DNA of 64,000 nt from an uncultured Oscillibacter sp. (lineage in GTDB: Bacteria > Bacillota > Clostridia > Oscillospirales > Oscillospiraceae). The DNA lies in the NCBI GenBank assembly GCA_910588005.1, contig CAJUQM010000006.1:11851-75850 (forward strand), in the 5' to 3' direction. Below the pieces are notes generated by a model. It was not told where the DNA came from and made no database searches. It was given only the letters and a program-made list of their open reading frames with translations. The position numbers and the translations under genes are program-made. This document shows positions 43,853-52,874 of the stretch, in pieces; the stretch's first letter is position 1, and every line of letters starts with the position of its first letter.

Positions 43853-44572
43853 ATGTACGGATGGAGAGCAAAGATTGGCCTGATTACTCCCATGAGTGAG
43901 AACGCGGAGCACGCGTTTCACATCTACGCGCCGGAGGGCGTGTCCTTCGCCTCAATGAAAATCAATTTCCCCGGTCCCACTCCCGAGGGCCTGACCATTT
44001 TGACAGACCGCCTGGAGGAGACCGCCGCCATGTACAGAGACTATGACGCAGACTTGGTGGTGTTTGGCTGCACCTCCGGCAGCTGCATCAAGGGCTTTGG
44101 CTGGGACCAGGAGTGCATCCGCCAGATCGAGCGGGCCAGCGGCCATCCGGGCCTGACCACCAGCACTGCCGTGCTGGAGGCGCTGAAGGCTCTGGACACG
44201 AAGAAGGTGGCCGTGCTGACCCCCTATCCTGAGGCCACCAACGAGGCGGAGCGAAAGTTTTTGGAGGACAACGGCTATGAGGTCACGAATATTGTGGGCA
44301 TGGATGTCAGCTATATTCGTTGCGGCGGCCGGAAGATGGAGGCCTGCGATGAATACTTCCTGTACCGCAACGCCATGGAGATGGACCTGAAGGGGGCGGA
44401 TACCTTCTTCCTCAGCTGCATGGGCCTGAGCACCCTGGAAATTGTTGGGGAGCTGGAGACCATGATGGGAATCCCCGTGATTACCAGCCACCAGGCGACG
44501 CTGTGGAGCGCTTTGCGCCACTGCCGCGTGGGCGCCAAACTGCCGCATCTGGGCAGGCTGTGTACGCTTTAA
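43853..44572 (+). CDS. Asp/Glu-racemase/maleate-isomerase-family enzyme, paralogue A
   Basis: A 239-residue cytosolic enzyme with the family's paired catalytic cysteines, C73 in FGCTSGSC and C189 in LSCMGL. The fold is that of aspartate/glutamate racemase, maleate cis-trans isomerase and arylmalonate decarboxylase. Homology covers the whole length. The ATG at 43853 has AGGA 8 nt upstream; the GTG six bases earlier is too close. A 55%-like paralogue starts 27 nt after its stop. Co-expressed genes suggest a carboxylate isomerase; amino-acid racemase activity is an alternative. Confidence 0.82.
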   Translation: MYGWRAKIGLITPMSENAEHAFHIYAPEGVSFASMKINFPGPTPEGLTILTDRLEETAAMYRDYDADLVVFGCTSGSCIKGFGWDQECIRQIERASGHPGLTTSTAVLEALKALDTKKVAVLTPYPEATNEAERKFLEDNGYEVTNIVGMDVSYIRCGGRKMEACDEYFLYRNAMEMDLKGADTFFLSCMGLSTLEIVGELETMMGIPVITSHQATLWSALRHCRVGAKLPHLGRLCTL

Positions 44573-44599
44573 GTTTGAAGACCGGAAAGGGATGATTTC

Positions 44600-45322
44600 A
44601 TGTATAGAGACGGAATGTACAGCCTCCGCGCCAGAATCGGTGTGATTGCCCCCCTGGACGACCAGGTGGAATACGCCTTTAATAAATACGCCCCCGAAGG
44701 AGTCTCCTTTGACAGCACCCGGCTCTCTTTTCCGGGTCCGACTCCGGAGGGACTTGTCTATCTCTCCGACCAGCTGGAGGAGGCTGCGAAGATGTACAGG
44801 AAGAAGCGGCATGACGTAGTGCTCTTCGGCTGCACCTCCGGCAGCTGCATCAAGGGCTACGGCTTTGACAAGGAGTGCATTGAGCGCATTGAACGGGCCT
44901 GCGGATGGCCCGGTCTGACCACCAGTACCGCTGTGCTGGAGGCGTTCCGGGCACTTGGCCTGCGGCGGACCGTGGTCATGACCCCCTATCCCGAGGACAC
45001 CAACCAGGCGGAGAAGAAATTCCTGGAGGACAACGGCCTGGAGGTCACCTCCATCACCGGCGTGGGGTTCAACCGGGTGGGCGAGTTCAGCCACCCCGGC
45101 AAGTACTTCCTCTACCGCAAGGCCAAAGAGCTGAAAACTGAGGGAGCCGAGGTGTTCTTTCTCAGCTGCATGGGTCTTGCCACCATGGAGCTGGTGGAGA
45201 TTTTGGAGGAGGACCTAGGGATGCCCGTCATTACCAGCCACCAGGCCAGCCTCTGGGCCTGCCTGCGGCACAGTCGCATCAACGACAAACTGCCGGGGTT
45301 GGGCAGACTGTTCACCATTTGA
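44600..45322 (+). CDS. Asp/Glu-racemase/maleate-isomerase-family enzyme, paralogue B
   Basis: A 240-residue paralogue of the preceding gene, sharing the NFPGPTPEGL/SFPGPTPEGL segment, the Cys motif FGCTSGSCIKGYG and LSCMGLATMELV. Both copies retain both cysteines, so both can be active and may work as a heterodimer or on sequential substrates. GGAAAGGGA-like sequence precedes the ATG. It is followed after 49 nt by the first MmgE/PrpD gene. Confidence 0.82.
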   Translation: MYRDGMYSLRARIGVIAPLDDQVEYAFNKYAPEGVSFDSTRLSFPGPTPEGLVYLSDQLEEAAKMYRKKRHDVVLFGCTSGSCIKGYGFDKECIERIERACGWPGLTTSTAVLEAFRALGLRRTVVMTPYPEDTNQAEKKFLEDNGLEVTSITGVGFNRVGEFSHPGKYFLYRKAKELKTEGAEVFFLSCMGLATMELVEILEEDLGMPVITSHQASLWACLRHSRINDKLPGLGRLFTI

Positions 45323-45371
45323 CCGGAGCACACCGGATTTTCCGAAAAGAATCTGTAAGGAGGAACCAAGT

Positions 45372-46754
45372 ATGGGTTTTAATCAACACGGACCGTTGGC
45401 CACGGACTATACCCAGCAGATCTGCCGCTTTATCAAGACATTGAAGTATGAGGATATCCCCCCCGCGGTTATCGAGCGGGCCAAGATGATGGTCATGCAG
45501 ACCATCGGTGTGAGCCTTTGCAGCGCTGAACTCCAGCAAATCAAAGACGTGATTGAGATTTCCAAGGAGATGTCCCCGGGCGGCGAGGGTACCGCCACGC
45601 TGTGGGCCGACGGGAAAAAGGTCAGCTGGGAGGCCGCCGCCCTGACCGCCGGCACCATGGGCGACACCCTGGACTGGGAGGACTGCTCCGTTACCGGGCA
45701 CCCCTCCGCCGGCGTGATCCCCACGGCGGTCATTGCCGCAGAGGTGCTCCACAAGAGCGGCAAGGACCTGCTCACCGCTGTTGTAGCGGGCTACGAGATT
45801 TACCAGCGGGTGGCTCTGTCCGGACGGAGCAGCATTGTCAGCTACAATATCTTCGGCAACCTGACTGTGCTGATGAAGCTGCTGGACCTCCCGGAGGAGA
45901 AGATGAACCAGGCCTTTGGCATCGGCACAGCCTGCGCCATTATTCCCGCCAACGTCCATGAGATCACCATGTCCGACTCTTTGAACTATCTCTACGGCTA
46001 CCGGGCGGAGAGTACGGTCACGATGGTCAAAACCGCGCTCAACGGCATCGAGAACATGGAGGATGCCTTTGACGACCCCACCGCCTACCTGCTCCACTGC
46101 GGCTATCAGGAGCCGGAGTGGCTGACCAAGGAACTGGGCGAACACTGGATGATGATGGATATGCTGCTGGTGAAGCATTGGCCCGCCAACGTCTTTGTCC
46201 AGACCTACGCAGAGCTGGCCGCACGCCTTGTGACCAAGAACAGGTACAACCCAGACGATATTGAGGAGATCGTCATCCGTCCCTCCGTGGCCTTCCGCCA
46301 CTGGTACTCTGAGACCGGGTATGAGTCTGTGACCCAGGCCCAGTTCTCCATTCCCTACGCTGCGGCCTGCGCCATGTACCACCCGGAACCCGGTGCGGTC
46401 TGGTACCAGCCGGAGACCATGAAGGATCCGAAGATCGTGGCGCTGATGAACAAGGTGAAGGCCGATGGCTTTGTAAAGATGTCCGGTATGAAGTTCATCA
46501 AGGACCTGATCGACGGTAAACACCCGGAGAAGTTTATGACCGTCCGCATGAAGGACGGCACGGAGTACGTGGAGAGCGCCTTCACCCACCCCGGCCACCC
46601 CAGCTATATGCTGACCCGGGACGAGTTTAAGGACCGCTTCCGCCTGGAGACCCGGAAGATCCTGGCCCCAGAGAAGATTGAGGGCGCGCTGGACTGCATC
46701 TGCCATCTGGAGGAATACGAGGACGCCTCCGTGCTGCCCACGTTCCTCTATTGA
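45372..46754 (+). CDS. MmgE/PrpD-family protein, paralogue A
   Basis: A 460-residue enzyme of the MmgE/PrpD family, which includes 2-methylcitrate dehydratase and cis-aconitate decarboxylase. Typical segments are DALDWEDCS-like TLDWEDCSVTGHPSAGVI, the AVVAGYEIYQRVA helix, KHWPANVFVQ and the C-terminal small domain DGTEYVESAFTHPGHPS. No metal or cofactor site is needed in this family. AGGAGG precedes the ATG. Presence of a close paralogue next door suggests a heteromer or two steps on related substrates. Confidence 0.85.
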   Translation: MGFNQHGPLATDYTQQICRFIKTLKYEDIPPAVIERAKMMVMQTIGVSLCSAELQQIKDVIEISKEMSPGGEGTATLWADGKKVSWEAAALTAGTMGDTLDWEDCSVTGHPSAGVIPTAVIAAEVLHKSGKDLLTAVVAGYEIYQRVALSGRSSIVSYNIFGNLTVLMKLLDLPEEKMNQAFGIGTACAIIPANVHEITMSDSLNYLYGYRAESTVTMVKTALNGIENMEDAFDDPTAYLLHCGYQEPEWLTKELGEHWMMMDMLLVKHWPANVFVQTYAELAARLVTKNRYNPDDIEEIVIRPSVAFRHWYSETGYESVTQAQFSIPYAAACAMYHPEPGAVWYQPETMKDPKIVALMNKVKADGFVKMSGMKFIKDLIDGKHPEKFMTVRMKDGTEYVESAFTHPGHPSYMLTRDEFKDRFRLETRKILAPEKIEGALDCICHLEEYEDASVLPTFLY

Positions 46755-46794
46755 CCCGGCCCACTTTTAATTCAACGAAGCAGGAGGTACAAGT

Positions 46795-48270
46795 ATGCGG
46801 TACAATCGTCTGTATAAAGATAATAACTTTCTCACGCCCACTACATACACCCAGGAGCTGAGTGAATACGCCGAGGGTCTCAAGTATGAGGACCTTCCCC
46901 CCGAGGTGGTAGAACGGGCAAAGATGATCATGCTCCAGACCGTGGGCGCGGCCCTGGCGGCCAAGGGGACTTCCATCTACGACAGGATCATGAAAATGGC
47001 CCGTGAGGCCAACGGCGGCTCCGGCGGAGACACCACGGTGTGGGGAGCCGGGGAGAAGCTGGCCGCCGTCAACGCGGCTCTGGTTCTGGGCACTGCCACG
47101 GACGCCCTGGACTGGGAGGACTGCTCCTGGACCGGCCACCCCTCTGCGGGCATTATCCCGTGTGCGTGGCTGGCGGCCGAGGAGCGGCACAAGAGCGGGA
47201 AGGACCTGATTACCGCTATCGTGACGGGTTACGAGGTCTACCAGCGCATTGCCATGGCGGTGCAGCCCTCTGACGAGCGGTGGAAAAAGAAGGGCTGGGG
47301 GCTTACCAGCTGGCAGATTTTCGGCTGTATCCTGCCGGTTGCCAAACTCTACGGCTTTGATGCCCGGAAGATCAACCAGGCCATCGGCATGGGCTGCGAG
47401 TGCAGCACCCTGCCCGTAGCCTACCACGCCACCACCATGTCTGATTTCTACCACTACGAGCACGGCTATCGCGCCCGGGACGGCTTTGTTATCGCCAAAG
47501 CGGTGGAAAAGGGCATTCACAACCAGCGGGACGCCCTGGATGAACCCCGCTGCTACACCGGCGTCATCTGCGGAGACGACGGCAGCAACGGCTCCGGCGA
47601 GACCACCATCCGCTCGGGTGAGGCGGATCTCACTTGGCTGACCAGGGATCTGGGCAAGCGGTATCTCATCATGGAGACGCTGCTGAAGCATTGGCCTGCC
47701 AATATGTGGGTTCAGACCCCGGTGGAACTCATCAAAGACATGTCGGAGAGGCATGGCTTCGGCGCCGGTGACATTGAGGAGATTGTGGTGGATCCTCCGG
47801 TGAAGGGCCGGATGTGGGCGCCGGACGAGGGCTTTACCTCCGTGACCCACGCGCAGTTCTCCATTCCCTTTGTCATCGCATCCTGGCTTCGGGATCCCAA
47901 CCCCGGTGCGCATTGGTACACTGCGGAAAAGATGAAGGACCCCAAGACCATTGCCCTGGCCAAGCGGGTAAAGTTCGGGGATTCTCCTGAGGAGTCTCCC
48001 ATGTCCAGCTTTAAGATGTTCCGGGAAGAGCGGGGATACCCCATGAAGACCGTCACCGTCACACTGAAGGACGGAACCCGCTATGAGGGGAAGATGGACT
48101 GCCACCCCGGCCATCCCAAAAACATGATGAGCCGTGAGGAGTTTTCCAACCGCTTCCGGGTTCAGGCTGCTCCCGCCCTGGGGGATAAGGAGCTGGAGAA
48201 GGCCCTGGAGGTGCTCTGCAATATCGAATCTGTGGAAGACATCTCAGCCTTGGCCGGGCTGCTGGGCTGA
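46795..48270 (+). CDS. MmgE/PrpD-family protein, paralogue B
   Basis: A 491-residue paralogue with the same blocks, for example ALDWEDCSWTGHPSAGIIP, IVTGYEVYQRIA and HWPANMWVQTPVEL. It is about 30 residues longer, mainly around residues 150-170 and 260-275. GGAGG lies upstream of the ATG. It follows paralogue A by 40 nt. Possible roles are carboxylate dehydratase or decarboxylase; the precise reaction cannot be read. Confidence 0.85.
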   Translation: MRYNRLYKDNNFLTPTTYTQELSEYAEGLKYEDLPPEVVERAKMIMLQTVGAALAAKGTSIYDRIMKMAREANGGSGGDTTVWGAGEKLAAVNAALVLGTATDALDWEDCSWTGHPSAGIIPCAWLAAEERHKSGKDLITAIVTGYEVYQRIAMAVQPSDERWKKKGWGLTSWQIFGCILPVAKLYGFDARKINQAIGMGCECSTLPVAYHATTMSDFYHYEHGYRARDGFVIAKAVEKGIHNQRDALDEPRCYTGVICGDDGSNGSGETTIRSGEADLTWLTRDLGKRYLIMETLLKHWPANMWVQTPVELIKDMSERHGFGAGDIEEIVVDPPVKGRMWAPDEGFTSVTHAQFSIPFVIASWLRDPNPGAHWYTAEKMKDPKTIALAKRVKFGDSPEESPMSSFKMFREERGYPMKTVTVTLKDGTRYEGKMDCHPGHPKNMMSREEFSNRFRVQAAPALGDKELEKALEVLCNIESVEDISALAGLLG

Positions 48271-48339
48271 CCGCATACCGCCGGCCGGACCCGCCGCGCG
48301 CAGGCACGGCGGGTCCGGCCGGACAACATGGGAGGAACT

Positions 48340-49614
48340 ATGAAAAAGATCGCAATCATCGGCTTTGGCGGCGCGGGCTACAACGCTGCCAGAGAGGTGC
48401 GGAGGCGGGATGCGGAGGCGGTCATTGATGTGTATTCAGACACGGACACCGGCCCCTACAATCCCATGCTGACCACCTACTATGTCAAGGGCGCCATCCC
48501 CTATGAGGCCCTGTTTCCCTTCGGAGATTTGAAGACCATCCAAAAAGAGCTGAACCTGCATGTCTACACCAACCGTCCGGTCACCGGATTGGTTCCGGAG
48601 AAGAAAAAAGTTCAATTCGACGGCGGCGAGGCTTTGTATGATGAAATCCTTATCAGTACCGGAGCTTCCGCCGTGATGCCCCCCATTCCGGGATTGGAAC
48701 TGCCGGGTGTTTTTAAAATGCGTACGGCGCAGGACGCCGTGGAATTGAAAAGAAGGCTGGACAGCGGCGAGATCAAAAGCGGCCTGGTGATCGGCGCCTC
48801 CTGGGTGGGCATCAAGATCATAGAGGATCTGGTGGAGCGGGAGATCCCCTGCACCCTGGTGGACGGGGCGGAGTGGATGTTTTATGCGGCCGCGTTTCAG
48901 GAAACTGCTCTCCGGGTTCAGAAGGACTTGGAGTCCAAGGGCGTCCAGGTGGCCTGCGGGCAGATGCTGGACCACATCGAGCGGGAGACGGACGGCCGGC
49001 TCACCGCTGTGATGCGGGGCGGCGGGCGGTTTACCGCCGGCACGGTGGCCGTGTGTATCGGTGTGAGGATGAACACCGGGTTCCTGAGAGACAGCGGAAT
49101 CGCCATGAATCGGGGGGTCCTGGTGGACCGCCGTATGCGGACCAATTATGAGGGCATCTACGCCGCCGGCGACTGCTGTGAGGCGCTGGATATTCAGAGC
49201 GGCGTCCACCGCAATATCGGCGTTTGGTTTAACGCCAATAGGCAAGGCGCCGTGGCCGGCGCCAACATGGCCGGCAGTTCGGAGGAGTTTGACGCCAATG
49301 TACTGGTGAACTTGGCGCACTATCTGGACTATGACTTTATCAGCATCGGCGATGCCGCCGCCTGCGGACCGGAGGACGAGGTCTACGAATATGAGGACGC
49401 GCGGTACTATATCCGGGCGGTCCGCAGCGGCAAGGCCATCAAATGCATCAATATGACCGGCTCCGCCGACAGCAACGGCATTGTGAAAAATGCATTTATT
49501 AAGGCCATTGAAAATCCGAAGGCGGAACTGGACGTCCGGACCGTCTGCTTCCTGCAGGGGAAGGGATTCCCGGATGGCTTTATCAACTTTTTGGGAGGGA
49601 AATCTCTTGACTGA
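48340..49614 (+). CDS. NAD(P)/FAD-dependent oxidoreductase (rubredoxin-reductase-like)
   Basis: A 424-residue flavoprotein. The FAD motif is IIGFGGAGYNAA (residues 5-16), the NAD(P) motif VIGASWVGIKIIEDL near 153-167, and the FAD-binding segment GIYAAGDCCE near 270. This is the pyridine-nucleotide-disulfide/NADH:rubredoxin type. A C-terminal domain of about 90 residues is present. The ATG at 48340 has GGGAGGA upstream. It overlaps the molybdoenzyme start by 8 nt, so it likely passes electrons between NAD(P)H and the molybdenum/iron-sulfur pair. Confidence 0.85.
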   Translation: MKKIAIIGFGGAGYNAAREVRRRDAEAVIDVYSDTDTGPYNPMLTTYYVKGAIPYEALFPFGDLKTIQKELNLHVYTNRPVTGLVPEKKKVQFDGGEALYDEILISTGASAVMPPIPGLELPGVFKMRTAQDAVELKRRLDSGEIKSGLVIGASWVGIKIIEDLVEREIPCTLVDGAEWMFYAAAFQETALRVQKDLESKGVQVACGQMLDHIERETDGRLTAVMRGGGRFTAGTVAVCIGVRMNTGFLRDSGIAMNRGVLVDRRMRTNYEGIYAAGDCCEALDIQSGVHRNIGVWFNANRQGAVAGANMAGSSEEFDANVLVNLAHYLDYDFISIGDAAACGPEDEVYEYEDARYYIRAVRSGKAIKCINMTGSADSNGIVKNAFIKAIENPKAELDVRTVCFLQGKGFPDGFINFLGGKSLD

Positions 49615-51760
49615 GCTAGAGAAGAAGATCCAGGCCAAGATCCCCGGTGCGGATACCGGAATTGAAGTGAGGCGCTCGCTGTGTGCCATCTGCAGCCCCG
49701 GCCACCACTGCGGCGTGGACTGCTATGTAAAAGACGGGGAGATCATCCGGGTAGAGGGCACGCTGGAGCACCCTTATAACCATGGCAAACTCTGCACCAA
49801 GGGTTCCTCCCTGCGGAACTATGTATACCGGGAGGACCGGATTAAAACGCCTTTGCGCCGTGTGGGGAAACGGGGCGAGGGCAAGTTTGAACCCATCAGC
49901 TGGGATGAGGCCTATCGGATCATCGCCGAGAACCTCCTCCGTGTCAAAGAGCAGTACTCCGCTCATTCTGTGGCGTTTTTCAGCGGCTACTGCAAGTGGT
50001 ACCGGCCCATTCTCCACCGTTTGGCCCATGTGTTTGGCAGCGTGAACTTCGGCACGGATGACAGTACCTGCATGACCGCCAAGTACTTGGGTGACAAGGT
50101 GACCGCCGGCTGCGGCGCAGGGCCTGACATGGGCCGCGCGCATACCTTCCTGGGCTGGAATTTTGACGGCTACTACTCCGCCCATCTCTCCGTCGCCGGC
50201 GTGCAGAAGTTGAAGGAGCGGGGCGGCAAGGTCATTATTATTGACATTCGGGACACCCCGGCCTCCAAGAATCTGGCAGATATCTTTCTGAAAATCAACC
50301 CCGGCACCGACGGAGCCATGGCCCTGGGGATGGCCAAGCTCATCATTGACAACGGCTGGGCCGACATGGAGTATGTGGAGAAGTACACCTACGGTTTTGA
50401 CCGGTACAGGGCGCTGGCGGATCAGTATCCCCTGGAGAAGGTGGCGGAGATTACCGGGCTGCGGGCAGAGGATATTCTGGCCGCCACAAAGCTCTACGCC
50501 ACCAACGGCCCTGCCTGCACCAATTACTCCGCCTCTGCCTTGGTGCACCATATTAACGGTTTTAATACCCACCGGGCCATTTTGTGCCTTTCCGCCCTTA
50601 CCGGCAACTTCGACCGCGCGGGCGGAAATATTCCCAATCCGCCCACCTACCTGCATAAGCCCGCCGGTTTCAAGGTCCGGGAGCACGAGTTCCGTTCGGA
50701 CCGCTATCCCGGCGGACAGGAGCGCATCGGTGCGGAGCGCTTCCCCCTGTGGAACGAGCAGTATGATGAGTTCCAAGCGGTGGATCTGCTGCGCCAGCTG
50801 GAGGAGGGCACGCCCTATCCCGTCAAGGCCGTCTTTGGCCTGGGGATGAACGCCAAGATGCTGCCGGAGACCGACAAGCTGCTGGCGGCCATGGCAGAAC
50901 ACCTGGACTTCTTTGTCAACACCGACCTTTTCATGACCCTTACCTGCAAGTACGCCGATATCGTGCTGCCCGCCTGTTCCTCTGTGGAGCGCGGTGAGCT
51001 GAAGGCATACCAGGGGGGATATCTGACCTTCACTAAGCCGGTGATCCCGCCGCTGTACGAGTCCCGCTCCGATGTGGACATTATGTGCGATCTGGCCCGG
51101 GAGATGGACTTGGACGACGAATTGCTCAAGCAGGGCTACGAGGCCTGCATGGACTGGATCATTGACGGCTGCGGTTTGACGGTGGCCGACCTGAAGGCCA
51201 GCGATCTGCCTGTGAAGGTTCCTATTGCCAAGTGGCCTGCCCAGGCCGGAAAGGTTTTGGAGAACGGCTTTAAGACCTCCACCGGGAAGTTTGAGTTCTA
51301 TGCCACAGCCATTGCGTCCATCGACCCCCAATACGGCCTGGATCCCCTGCCCAGCTACAGTGATCCCCTGGCAGACCAAAACGACCCTGAGACCAAAGCG
51401 AAGTATCCCTTCTATCTTTGCACCGGAGCACGTCTGGCCCACGCCGTTCACTCCCGCACCCATGAGACGCCGTGGCTCCGCAGCCTCCGGCCCAATCCCA
51501 CCGTGGAGGTCCACACCGCCGACGCGGCCCGCCTGGGGCTGAAAAACGGCGACAGGGCGGCGCTTACCAGTCCTTATGGTGAGATTCAGATGGTGGTGAA
51601 AGTTACCAGCAAGGCCAAGGAGGGCGTCTTAATGGCACTCCACGGCTATACCGAGGCCAATGTCAATGAGCTGATTGGACGGAACCATCTGGACCCCTAC
51701 TCCGGGTTCCCCGGCTTCAAGGGAATGCGCTGCAATATCAGCAAGATTCAGGAGGCGTAA
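49607..51760 (+). CDS. Molybdopterin-dependent oxidoreductase, DMSO-reductase family
   Basis: A 717-residue molybdoenzyme. The N-terminal [4Fe-4S] domain has C26, C29, C35 and/or C39, and C63. The Mo-bis-MGD domains follow, with GTDDSTCMTAK giving C155 as the probable metal ligand. Cofactor segments include the FLGWNFDGYYSAH and MLPETDKLLAAMAE regions, and the C-terminal domain has LKNGDRAALTSPYGEI. There is no twin-arginine leader, so it is cytoplasmic. The TTG start is chosen because GGGAGGG lies 7 nt upstream. Partners are the FAD protein before it and the iron-sulfur protein after it. The substrate is unknown. Confidence 0.88.
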   Translation: MTELEKKIQAKIPGADTGIEVRRSLCAICSPGHHCGVDCYVKDGEIIRVEGTLEHPYNHGKLCTKGSSLRNYVYREDRIKTPLRRVGKRGEGKFEPISWDEAYRIIAENLLRVKEQYSAHSVAFFSGYCKWYRPILHRLAHVFGSVNFGTDDSTCMTAKYLGDKVTAGCGAGPDMGRAHTFLGWNFDGYYSAHLSVAGVQKLKERGGKVIIIDIRDTPASKNLADIFLKINPGTDGAMALGMAKLIIDNGWADMEYVEKYTYGFDRYRALADQYPLEKVAEITGLRAEDILAATKLYATNGPACTNYSASALVHHINGFNTHRAILCLSALTGNFDRAGGNIPNPPTYLHKPAGFKVREHEFRSDRYPGGQERIGAERFPLWNEQYDEFQAVDLLRQLEEGTPYPVKAVFGLGMNAKMLPETDKLLAAMAEHLDFFVNTDLFMTLTCKYADIVLPACSSVERGELKAYQGGYLTFTKPVIPPLYESRSDVDIMCDLAREMDLDDELLKQGYEACMDWIIDGCGLTVADLKASDLPVKVPIAKWPAQAGKVLENGFKTSTGKFEFYATAIASIDPQYGLDPLPSYSDPLADQNDPETKAKYPFYLCTGARLAHAVHSRTHETPWLRSLRPNPTVEVHTADAARLGLKNGDRAALTSPYGEIQMVVKVTSKAKEGVLMALHGYTEANVNELIGRNHLDPYSGFPGFKGMRCNISKIQEA

Positions 51761-51764
51761 GACC

Positions 51765-52289
51765 ATGAGACATGTTTTTGTATTTGACCAGGACAAGTGC
51801 GCAGCCTGCTCCGCCTGCATGATGGGCTGTCTGGATCAGAATGATCCGGATCTGGCGGCGGGGGACCAGTGCTTCCGCCAGACCTTTGATAACGAGGTGG
51901 CGCTTGAAGACGGCAGCGTCTACTGTGCCTACATCTCTGCCGCCTGCATGCATTGCGCGGACGCCCCCTGCATTGCGGCCTGCCCTGTGGGCTGCCTCAG
52001 CAAGGACCCGGAGACTGGCTTCACCGTCTATGACAACACCAACTGCATCGGCTGCAAGAGCTGCGCCATGGCCTGCCCCTTCGGCGCGCCCCGCTACCGC
52101 AAGTCCGACGGCAGGATGGTCAAGTGCGACGGCTGTAATATCCGGGTCAAAAACGGCCTGCAGCCCGCCTGTGTCCGGGCCTGCTCCTTCGGCGCACTGA
52201 CCTGTGTTACCGAGGAGGAGTACAGGGCCAGCGGCAGCACCAAGGCATGCGGCGCGCTGATTGACCAGTTGGGCCTGCGGAAAAAATGA
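51765..52289 (+). CDS. DmsB/HycB-type iron-sulfur electron-transfer subunit
   Basis: A 174-residue protein with four ferredoxin-type Cys clusters: CAACSACMMGC, CMHCADAPCIAAC, CIGCKSCAMAC and CDGCNIRVKNG with later CVRAC, enough for four [4Fe-4S] centres. It is the typical partner of DMSO-reductase-family enzymes. It starts 4 nt after the molybdoenzyme stop with AGGAGG upstream, so it is co-translated. It should carry electrons between the molybdoenzyme and the FAD oxidoreductase. Confidence 0.9.
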   Translation: MRHVFVFDQDKCAACSACMMGCLDQNDPDLAAGDQCFRQTFDNEVALEDGSVYCAYISAACMHCADAPCIAACPVGCLSKDPETGFTVYDNTNCIGCKSCAMACPFGAPRYRKSDGRMVKCDGCNIRVKNGLQPACVRACSFGALTCVTEEEYRASGSTKACGALIDQLGLRKK

Positions 52290-52307
52290 CGCGTCTTTTC
52301 GTTCGCA

Positions 52308-52350
52308 TTGGAGAGCCGTCCGGATCCAACCGATCCGGGCGGCTCTCCAA
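52308..52350 (+). terminator. Terminator after the iron-sulfur subunit gene
   Basis: A 19-bp stem (52308-52326 with 52332-52350; one mismatch or wobble) closes around CAACC. It lies 18 bp past the stop. Confidence 0.65.
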
Positions 52351-52635
52351 TGTCTCAAAGAAGGGGGGAATCAAAACAAGATAAACTCTGCTGAGGCAAG
52401 CGCTTTTTTCGGTACCCCGCAACGAGAAAAGCGCCTTCTCATGGAGGGAGTTTTGCGCTATGCTGTGGATAATAAATTGAAGTGCTGCTTTCAAGCAGCG
52501 GAGCCTTCCGCAAATGCCACGGTTCCGCCGCCGCTGTACGGCCCCGTACAGCCGAGCCGTTCTGGAAACGGGACGACTTTCCGTATTTGAAGAGAAAGCG
52601 CGCCATGGGACAGGAGGGTTCCTGCCCATACTTAG

Positions 52636-52667
52636 GCGTGTTTTGTGTTGGCAAAACACGCTTTTTT
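52636..52667 (+). terminator. Canonical terminator of a short upstream transcript
   Basis: GCGTGTTTT (52636-52644) pairs perfectly with AAAACACGC (52653-52661) and six Ts follow. No gene ends just before it, so it would stop a non-coding transcript. Confidence 0.75.
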
Positions 52668-52685
52668 GTTTCAAAGGGCGAATAT

Positions 52686-52849
52686 TAGGCCCTGTTTGAA
52701 AAATGACAAAAGGCCAAACAGCGGATCTTATTCCACTGTGCCGCGTCAAAAATTTTTGAAATACACGAAGTATTCCGGCAAATGTTTGCCCCGCCCAGCG
52801 AAAAAATCTCTTGCCGCTGTGCATTTTGCCATCTATCAAACAAGGCCTA
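52686..52849. mobile_element. MITE-like element, copy 2 (164 bp)
   Basis: It begins TAGGCCCTGTTTGAAAAATG and ends TCAAACAAGGCCTA, the same ends as copy 1 at 34414-34578. Internal blocks align (TTGAAAT, CGAAAAAATCT, GCATTTTGCCA). It is flanked by TA. It lies 26 bp before the ornithine-cyclodeaminase-like gene. Confidence 0.75.
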
Positions 52850-52874
52850 AACATTGGGAGGAGAGGGTTTACAG

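Larger units (their letters stand above)
52290..52874. other. Intergenic region with strong hairpins, possible RNA, and MITE copy 2
   Basis: It holds a 19-bp hairpin (52308-52350), an 11-bp hairpin (52398-52436) and a run of compact stems. These include GCTGCT/AGCAGC near 52485-52500 and CTGTACG/CGTACAG near 52536-52553. A canonical terminator (52636-52667) and then the MITE-like element (52686-52849) follow. The stretch 52460-52667 could encode a structured RNA; no protein gene is supported. Confidence 0.4.

Noticed and set aside
49616..51514. 632-codon minus-strand frame opposite the molybdoenzyme gene
   Set aside because: The plus strand has complete cofactor motifs; the antisense frame has none.
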